DNA of 59,265 bases, taken from the NCBI GenBank assembly GCA_937923745.1, contig CALDUO010000155.1, forward strand, positions 1-59,265, read 5' to 3'. The DNA comes from an uncultured Granulosicoccaceae bacterium. Its GTDB lineage: Bacteria; Pseudomonadota; Gammaproteobacteria; Granulosicoccales; Granulosicoccaceae. The notes under the pieces were generated by a model. It made no database searches, was not told the DNA's origin, and was given only the letters and a program-made list of their open reading frames with translations. The translations under genes were made by a program, and so were the position numbers. How positions within the stretch are numbered: position 1 is the stretch's first letter; each line of letters starts with the position of its first letter. Of this stretch, positions 53,960-59,265 are shown in pieces.

Positions 53960-53980
53960 GCCTGTCTGCGTACGACAGGC
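53960..53980 (+). promoter_or_regulatory. intercistronic hairpin
   Basis: A 7-bp stem (GCCTGTC / GACAGGC) with a 7-base loop lies in the 48-base gap before the UxaA-type gene. It lacks a T-run, so partial termination or mRNA stabilisation is as likely as full termination. Confidence 0.4.
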
Positions 53981-54003
53981 CTAGTTAACAACCGGAGCAG
54001 GTT

Positions 54004-55590
54004 ATGGCTGATTCGTCAGAAGACTCACCCGTGGTGTCGCCCATAGTTTGGGCGAAAGAGGATCAACCTGCGATGGCGTGTGTAGTGCTCAGTGACGTTG
54101 ACAGCGTTGGTGTAGCATTGCGTCCGTTGAATGTCGGCGAAACAGTGGAGTATCTGCCAGGACGTAGCGTGGCAGTGACCGACACCGTACCCAAAGGGCA
54201 CAAACTGGCGTTAACTGCATTGCCACTGGGTGAGCGGGTAGTTAAATATGCACAGACCATTGGGTACGCCAGTGTTGACATAGCCGCAGGCAGTCATGTC
54301 CATACGCACAATTTGGCGTTTCGAAACACCGGACACGACTACGAGTTTTGTGTCGATAATGTTGCCACTCCACCTGACGCCAATGTCGATACCTTTATGG
54401 GCTACCGGCGTGACACCGGTAGGGTCGGCACACGCAACTACATAGCGGTGCTGACATCCGTCAATTGCTCTGCCACAGTTGCCCGCCAAATCGCAGCCGC
54501 GTTTGATGATCAGGCACTGGCTGATTACGCGCATGTCGATGGTGTGGTGGCTTTTACACATGCCACCGGCTGCGGTATGGCAGACAACGGAGAAGGACAC
54601 AAAAATCTGCAGCGGGTGCTCAGCGGTTATGCCAGTCACCCGAATATCGGCGCGGCGCTCATCGTCGGGCTGGGGTGTGAGGTTAACCAGATCAGCGCGC
54701 TCGTACGCGAACATGGTTTGCACAAAAACCCGCTATTCAAAACCATGAATATTCAGTCAACCGGTGGCCATCGCAAGACCGTTGACGCGGGTATCGCTGC
54801 GATACGCGAGATGCTCAGTGACGTGAATCGCATCGAGCGTGTGTCGTGCCCGGCCTCCGAATTAATGGTCGCGTTGCAGTGCGGTGGCTCTGATGCATGG
54901 TCCGGTATCACCGCAAATCCGGCGCTGGGTGCAGCGGTCGATCGATTGGTTCGGCAAGGCGGTACTGCGGTGCTGGCCGAAACACCCGAGGTGTACGGTG
55001 CTGAACATCTGCTGACGCGACGCGCAGCCGATCCGGCTACGGCGCAAAAACTGGTTGACCGAATACTCTGGTGGGAAGACTACGTACAGCGTAACCATGG
55101 TTCGATGGACAACAACCCGTCACCGGGTAACAAACTCGGCGGACTGACAACAATACTCGAAAAATCCCTGGGTGCTGTGGCCAAAGGCGGCACCACGGCG
55201 CTTAACGGCGTATACGAGTACGGTGAAAAAGTTGACCGCAAGGGGTTTGTCTTTATGGACACACCGGGGTACGACCCCGCGTCGATCACAGGCGAAGTTG
55301 CAGGCGGGTGTAACCTGGTGGCGTTCACCACGGGACGCGGATCAACCTATGGCTGTAAGCCTGCACCCAGTATTAAAATTGCTACCAACACCGACATGTA
55401 TCAGCGCATGGAAGATGACATGGACATCAACGCCGGTAAGATCGTCAGTGATGGTGCTTCAATTGAGGCTGTCGGCGAAGAAATCTACAGGCTGTTTTTG
55501 GCAGTGGCCTCAGGGCAGGCGTCATTGAGTGAACAAAGCGGTGTCGGTGACAACGAATTTATTCCATGGCAGATCGGAGCGACCATGTAA
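54004..55590 (+). CDS. UxaA-family sugar-acid dehydratase (altronate/galactarate dehydratase type)
   Basis: A 528-residue full-length UxaA/GarD-type protein. An N-terminal SAF-like domain (about 20-105; VPKGHKLALTALPLGERVVKYAQTIG region) is followed by the main domain from GYRRDTGRVGTRNYIAVL. The conserved blocks FTHATGCGM, GLGCEVNQI, LQCGGSDAWSGITANPALG and GRGSTYGCKPAPSIKIATN carry the usual Fe-binding cysteines and histidines. It dehydrates an aldonic or aldaric acid to a 2-keto-3-deoxy acid, the substrate type expected for the SDR upstream. UxaA-like enzymes have been linked to fuconate in Campylobacter, as I recall. GGAGCAGG precedes the ATG. Confidence 0.9.
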   Translation: MADSSEDSPVVSPIVWAKEDQPAMACVVLSDVDSVGVALRPLNVGETVEYLPGRSVAVTDTVPKGHKLALTALPLGERVVKYAQTIGYASVDIAAGSHVHTHNLAFRNTGHDYEFCVDNVATPPDANVDTFMGYRRDTGRVGTRNYIAVLTSVNCSATVARQIAAAFDDQALADYAHVDGVVAFTHATGCGMADNGEGHKNLQRVLSGYASHPNIGAALIVGLGCEVNQISALVREHGLHKNPLFKTMNIQSTGGHRKTVDAGIAAIREMLSDVNRIERVSCPASELMVALQCGGSDAWSGITANPALGAAVDRLVRQGGTAVLAETPEVYGAEHLLTRRAADPATAQKLVDRILWWEDYVQRNHGSMDNNPSPGNKLGGLTTILEKSLGAVAKGGTTALNGVYEYGEKVDRKGFVFMDTPGYDPASITGEVAGGCNLVAFTTGRGSTYGCKPAPSIKIATNTDMYQRMEDDMDINAGKIVSDGASIEAVGEEIYRLFLAVASGQASLSEQSGVGDNEFIPWQIGATM

Positions 55591-56556
55591 ATGGCTTCCT
55601 CCGACGTGTCAACCTCTGCCATGTTATCCCCCGATACGTTAGCCCCCGATACGTTAGCCGCGGCAATGTTATCTCCAGAACAGATCGCTGCCTACCAGAC
55701 CGATGGGTTTCTGCTGATCGACAACGCGATACCCAAACCGTTACTCGAAGAGCTGCAACTGGTCACACGACAGTACATTGCCGACTCGGCACACGTCAGC
55801 CAAGACAACGATCTTTATGATCTGGACGACGGACACTGCGCAGACAATCCCCGGCCCAACCGTATAAAAACGCCCTACACGCAGCACGTGGTTTTTCAGA
55901 CGCTGTTGCAGTCGCCATTGGTTATCACACTACTCAAGCAGTTGTTGGGTCCCAACGTCCGGCTCCACAACAGTAAGCTCAATACCAAAGCAGGCGGCGG
56001 CGGTACCGCGGTGCAGTGGCATCAGGATTGGGGCTTTTATCCGCACACCAACGACGACCTGTTGGCATTGGGTTTTATGCTCAGCGATATCGGACCCGAT
56101 GATGGCCCTTTACAGGTGGTGCCGGGATCTCACCGCGGGCCCGTGTTGTCACATCATAATGAGGGTGTTTTTTGTGGTGCGATTGACCCTGAGGATCCCG
56201 AGGCAAAACTGAGCGACGCGGTGTCATTGACCGGTGCTGCCGGGGCTATGAGTATTCATCATGTCAGAACCCTGCACGGATCTGCACCCAATATCTCGTC
56301 GTCACCGAGGCTGTTGCTGCTCTACGAATGTGGCGCTGCGGATGCGTGGCCGATTAACGGCAACCAAAGCATTTTTGCGGGTATGAATCAGGCTGAGCTG
56401 TGGGCGCGTATGCAGCAAAACATGGTGTGCGGTGAACAGGCGGCGACGCCACGGCTTGCATCGGTGCCGGTGCGAATGCCGTTGCCACCGCCCGCGGATA
56501 CATCCAGTTTGTTTGCCGTTCAAAAAAGCGGTGCCGCCAAAAGCGCCTTTGCGTGA
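55591..56556 (+). CDS. phytanoyl-CoA dioxygenase (PhyH) family protein
   Basis: A 321-residue Fe(II)/2-oxoglutarate-dependent dioxygenase. The iron ligands are His and Asp in VQWHQDWGFYPH and a later His in MSIHHVRTLHGSAPN, with the 2-oxoglutarate-binding Arg about 15 residues on (SSPRLLLLYE). The ATG abuts the UxaA-type stop (TAA, then ATG). ATGs at 55621 and 55666 are alternatives, and the first 25 residues include a duplicated PDTLA unit from a 15-bp DNA repeat. The substrate is unknown; operon position suggests hydroxylation or demethylation of a substituted sugar or sugar acid. Confidence 0.85.
   Translation: MASSDVSTSAMLSPDTLAPDTLAAAMLSPEQIAAYQTDGFLLIDNAIPKPLLEELQLVTRQYIADSAHVSQDNDLYDLDDGHCADNPRPNRIKTPYTQHVVFQTLLQSPLVITLLKQLLGPNVRLHNSKLNTKAGGGGTAVQWHQDWGFYPHTNDDLLALGFMLSDIGPDDGPLQVVPGSHRGPVLSHHNEGVFCGAIDPEDPEAKLSDAVSLTGAAGAMSIHHVRTLHGSAPNISSSPRLLLLYECGAADAWPINGNQSIFAGMNQAELWARMQQNMVCGEQAATPRLASVPVRMPLPPPADTSSLFAVQKSGAAKSAFA
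55630..55659. repeat. 15-bp in-frame tandem duplication in the PhyH gene
   Basis: CCCGATACGTTAGCC occurs twice without a mismatch, within the first 25 codons. Confidence 0.93.
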
Positions 56557-56593
56557 TGCTGCCACTACCGGCTCACTTCAGCAGAACAGTCTT

Positions 56594-57607
56594 ATGACCG
56601 ACTCAATTACCCACGGGCCGTTTCCGGCGACACGCTTCAGGCGCATGCGAAAAGATGCGTTCAGTCGCCGACTGATGCGAGAGCATTCAGTCAGCACCGA
56701 CATGTTGATCCAGCCGTATTTTGTGATCGAGGGTGACAACGTCACCGAGGACGTATCTGCAATGCCCGGCGTTAAACGCTGGAGCATCGATTTACTGGTT
56801 GAGCAATGCCATGCAAGCTTTGAGCGTGGTGTGCCAGCTGTTGTGTTATTTCCGGTCACACCGGACTCAGCCAAAACCGCCGCCTGTGAAAATGCCTATG
56901 ACGATGACGGTCTGCCGCAACGGGCCATCCGCGCGATAAAGTCTGCAGTGCCCGAGCTAGGTGTTATTACCGATGTCGCGCTGGATCCGTATTCGATTCA
57001 CGGCCAGGACGGACTCATGAATTCCAACGGCTACATTATCAACGACGAAACTGTAGCGGTGCTGGTCAAACAGGCACTGTCTCATGCTCGCGCCGGCGCC
57101 GACATGGTAGGGCCGTCAGATATGATGGACGGACGTGTGGGTGCTATTCGCACGGCACTTGAGGACGCCGGTTTTATCAACACACGCATCCTTGCGTACG
57201 CCGCCAAATATGCGTCCTGCCTGTATGGTCCGTTTCGGGAAGCAGTCGGGTCTGCGGCCAATTTGCAGGGTGCCGATAAATACAGCTACCAGATTGATCC
57301 CGGTAACACCGACGAAGCACTGCGTGAGGTTGCGCTCGACATCGAGGAGGGCGCCGACATGGTGATGATCAAACCTGGCCTGCCCTACCTTGACATTGTG
57401 TATCGCATAAAATCAACCTTTGGGGTACCTACCGCGGCCTACCATGTCAGTGGTGAATACAGCATGTTAAAAGCTGCGGCAGGCAATGGCTGGGTTGATG
57501 AGCGACAGGCGGTCATGGAATGTATGACTGCGTTCAAGCGTGCCGGCAGTGATGCGGTGCTCACGTATTACGCCAACGACATAGCCGAATGGCTCAGTCA
57601 CCCGTAG
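56594..57607 (+). CDS. hemB: delta-aminolevulinic acid dehydratase (porphobilinogen synthase)
   Basis: Joins two 5-aminolevulinate molecules into porphobilinogen in tetrapyrrole synthesis. At 337 residues from the ATG at 56594 it has the standard length; the frame's 54-residue upstream extension overlaps the PhyH gene and is spurious. Schiff-base lysines lie in AYAAKYASCLYGPFREA and MVMIKPGLPYLDIV. The metal site reads DVALDPYSIHGQDG instead of the cysteine-rich DVCLCEYTSHGHCG of zinc enzymes, so this is a magnesium-type enzyme. The last codons overlap the next gene by 19 bases if that starts at 57589. Confidence 0.95.
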   Translation: MTDSITHGPFPATRFRRMRKDAFSRRLMREHSVSTDMLIQPYFVIEGDNVTEDVSAMPGVKRWSIDLLVEQCHASFERGVPAVVLFPVTPDSAKTAACENAYDDDGLPQRAIRAIKSAVPELGVITDVALDPYSIHGQDGLMNSNGYIINDETVAVLVKQALSHARAGADMVGPSDMMDGRVGAIRTALEDAGFINTRILAYAAKYASCLYGPFREAVGSAANLQGADKYSYQIDPGNTDEALREVALDIEEGADMVMIKPGLPYLDIVYRIKSTFGVPTAAYHVSGEYSMLKAAAGNGWVDERQAVMECMTAFKRAGSDAVLTYYANDIAEWLSHP

Positions 57608-58536
57608 ATTCGTTTAACGTCCCGATGAACGTACTGTTATTGGGTGCCGGTTATTCGGCGCGCGAGATTGCGTCGGTGTTGTCCGGCGATGCTGACGTCA
57701 CTGCGTTGTACGGCACGACGCGGCGCAAGGAAAACACGGCTGCGCTGCTGGCCGCTGGCATCACGCCTGTGGTGTTTGACGGTATGACAGTCTCAGAATC
57801 GCTCGACGCAGTGCTTGCCAGTGTGACGCACATTGTTGTGTCTGTCAGTCCGGTACGGTCGGGCGTGATCAGCGATTCGGCCGACGCACTCATCATTGAG
57901 CGATTGGCGCAGCGGCAAGCTGCCCGGTCAGAGCAAGACCGCGTGACTATCGTTTATCTGTCAACCATTGGCGTGTACGGGGATCATCACGGCGCGTGGG
58001 TTGACGAGACAACCCCGTGCAAACCTGTATCAGAGCGCTCGATCCAACGCCTGGACGCGGAAGCCCGGTGGTTATCATTGGCCGAACGCGCAGGTCACGT
58101 GGTGAGTGTTTTTCGTCTGTCCGGTATCTACGGGCCTGGCCGAAATGCCTTCGTTAATCTGGAGGCGGGGCGCGCACGAAGAATCAATTTACCCGGGCAG
58201 TACTTTAACCGTATACATGTCACTGACATCGCCACGGCTGTCACGTGCGGGCTACAACATTCGGTGCAGGGAGTTTTTAATATTACAGATGCCGAGCCAG
58301 CACCTGGCCATGAGGTTATTACCTATGCTGCTGAACTGGGCGGGTACGACAAACCACCGATGATCGATTTTGCAGACGCCGATTTATCGCCAATGGCTCA
58401 AAGCTTCTATGGTGAAAACAAACGCGTCAGACACCTGAAGTCACTGACGATTCCGGGAATGCAGTATCGTTATCCGAATTATCGAGACGGATTGACGGCG
58501 TTGTACCGTTCCGGTGATTGGCGCACTCAAGGTTAG
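57589..58536 (+). CDS. NAD(P)-binding epimerase/dehydratase-like protein (YeeZ-like)
   Basis: A 315-residue extended-SDR protein. The Rossmann motif is LLLGAGYSAREIA, with YLSTIGVYGDHHGAWVDE near the active site and VFRLSGIYGPGRNAFV in the C-terminal half. The catalytic Tyr-x-x-x-Lys of true epimerases is not obvious, and it resembles E. coli YeeZ, whose function is not established. Start may be ATG 57589 (inside the hemB end) or ATG 57625; the latter places the Rossmann strand first. Probably co-transcribed with hemB. Confidence 0.82.
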   Translation: MAQSPVDSFNVPMNVLLLGAGYSAREIASVLSGDADVTALYGTTRRKENTAALLAAGITPVVFDGMTVSESLDAVLASVTHIVVSVSPVRSGVISDSADALIIERLAQRQAARSEQDRVTIVYLSTIGVYGDHHGAWVDETTPCKPVSERSIQRLDAEARWLSLAERAGHVVSVFRLSGIYGPGRNAFVNLEAGRARRINLPGQYFNRIHVTDIATAVTCGLQHSVQGVFNITDAEPAPGHEVITYAAELGGYDKPPMIDFADADLSPMAQSFYGENKRVRHLKSLTIPGMQYRYPNYRDGLTALYRSGDWRTQG

Positions 58537-58618
58537 TGTACCCGACTCTCACGGTGCAGATTGGCATTGCTCTGTCACTGCACCGCCGTAAGACAGCAGC
58601 CCAACGGGTAGGGCCATA

Positions 58619-59265
58619 ATGGATACCACTGCGTTACTCCTGATTGCACTGGTGGTGTATCTGCTGGCCGGTACCGTAAAAGGTGTCGTGGGTATTGGGC
58701 TGCCAACAGCCGCCATTGGCATGATGAGTCAGTTGATTCAACCCGGCACTGCTATCGCGCTGGTTATCATTCCGATGATCGTCACCAATATCTGGCAGGT
58801 ATATCGCTGTGGCCAAGTCCGTAGCAGTATTCGTCGCTATTGGCGATTTATGCTGTCGTTAGCGGTGGTTATTTCAGTGTCATCCCGCTTCGCCACCCAA
58901 GTCTCGCAAAGTGCCCTGATGTTAGTGATGGGTATCACCATCGTGATTTTCTCACTCGATACCCTGTGGCGAAAACCATGGGTGTTACCTGCGTCGTATG
59001 ATCGTATAACACAATATCTTGCGGGTGTCGCGGGCGGTGTGATGGGTGGGTTTGCCGGTATCTGGTCGCCACCGATGGTCGGGTATTTATTGGCCATTGG
59101 TGTCGATCGGGATGAGTTTGTCAGAGCGCTTGGGTTGCTGATTTTGGTCGGCAGTGTCTTTTTGGGTATCGGTTACTGGCAAACCGGCCTGTTGAGCGTT
59201 GAGATCGCGAAGGCATCGGTGTTTGTTACAGTGGCGGCGCTGTTGGGCTTTGTGATCGGCGAGCG
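58619..59265 (+). CDS. TauE/SafE-family permease, 3' end outside the window
   Basis: The frame from ATG at 58619 stays open for 215 codons to the window edge. The protein begins with a helix (LLLIALVVYLLAGTVKGVVG) and the family's glycine-rich GIGLPTAAIGMMSQL. A second such half starts AGVAGGVMGGFAGIWSPPMV, so about six of the usual seven or eight helices are seen. The family exports sulfite, sulfoacetate or other organic anions. GGG precedes the ATG weakly. It follows the YeeZ-like gene after an 82-base gap that holds an 8-bp inverted repeat (CGGTGCAG / CTGCACCG). Confidence 0.85.
   Translation, partial: MDTTALLLIALVVYLLAGTVKGVVGIGLPTAAIGMMSQLIQPGTAIALVIIPMIVTNIWQVYRCGQVRSSIRRYWRFMLSLAVVISVSSRFATQVSQSALMLVMGITIVIFSLDTLWRKPWVLPASYDRITQYLAGVAGGVMGGFAGIWSPPMVGYLLAIGVDRDEFVRALGLLILVGSVFLGIGYWQTGLLSVEIAKASVFVTVAALLGFVIGE

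Noticed and set aside
1-59265. Mobile elements, integrases, toxin-antitoxin or phage-defence genes
   Set aside because: I looked on both strands for transposase, integrase, restriction-modification and defence-type proteins and found none; the window appears to be ordinary chromosome with repeat-rich spacers.

Overview
The window reads as chromosome of an aerobic, heterotrophic, probably marine gammaproteobacterium. The zwf-pgl-hexR cluster with a nearby pyruvate kinase, a DsbB, an Rmf/CrpP-like protein, glycolate oxidase genes and secreted glycan-active enzymes all fit that picture. Genus cannot be fixed from sequence alone; groups such as Granulosicoccus-like bacteria would fit. Genes are dense, mostly in short operons with 1-4 base overlaps. 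TTG starts are frequent. I see no rRNA, tRNA, prophage, insertion sequence or CRISPR array.

Layout. 1-3.3 kb: zwf, pgl and hexR behind a candidate HexR operator. 3.5-6.6 kb (minus): pyk followed by a LysM/FecR surface protein. 6.6-7.4 kb: a non-coding mosaic of 12-15 bp tandem repeats. 7.4-11.3 kb: glcDEF, glycolate oxidase. 11.3-14.4 kb (minus): a large secreted copper-radical oxidase of the galactose oxidase family, transcribed divergently from an aldehyde:ferredoxin oxidoreductase (14.6-16.3 kb). 16.4-19.1 kb: Rmf/CrpP-like protein, AEC permease and lytic transglycosylase. 19.4-31.7 kb: a long co-directional run with an Opp/Dpp-type ABC importer (binding protein, two permeases, two ATPases), a TTC38-like TPR protein, a Cache histidine kinase and its NarL-type regulator, then hpt, an EamA transporter and a class II aldolase-like protein. 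31.9-38.9 kb: GH16 and GH10 enzymes on the minus strand, flanking a plus-strand block of dsbB, a Core-2/I-branching glycosyltransferase, a CPXCG protein and TerC. 39.6-44.6 kb: nitroreductase, DUF3291 protein and a 1041-residue DUF5060 glycan-active protein. 44.9-50.3 kb (minus): TetR regulator, RND/MMPL exporter, LolA-like lipoprotein-sorting protein and an outer-membrane barrel. 50.5-51.3 kb: DUF3750 protein. 51.4-56.6 kb: a sugar-acid catabolic operon (SDR, FAH hydrolase, beta-hydroxyacid dehydrogenase, UxaA-type dehydratase, PhyH dioxygenase). 56.6-59.3 kb: hemB, a YeeZ-like NAD(P) protein, and a TauE/SafE permease cut by the window end.

How the genes fit together. The secreted GH10, GH16, DUF5060 and copper-radical-oxidase proteins suggest breakdown of plant or algal polysaccharide outside the cell. 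The Opp-type importer with its own two-component system could import and sense a product. The sugar-acid operon and the zwf/pgl/pyk genes would feed carbon to pyruvate. The links between these blocks are inference.

The most unusual feature is the recurrence of short tandem arrays. Each has its own 12-17 bp unit. They lie in nearly every larger intergenic gap and, as 12 or 15 bp in-frame units, near the ends of several genes. The other strongest leads are the copper-radical oxidase/AOR pair, a three-half-site operator upstream of the RND operon, a 16-nt sequence shared exactly at two GTG starts, and the sugar-acid operon with a YihU-like Gly-Arg-Ser motif.
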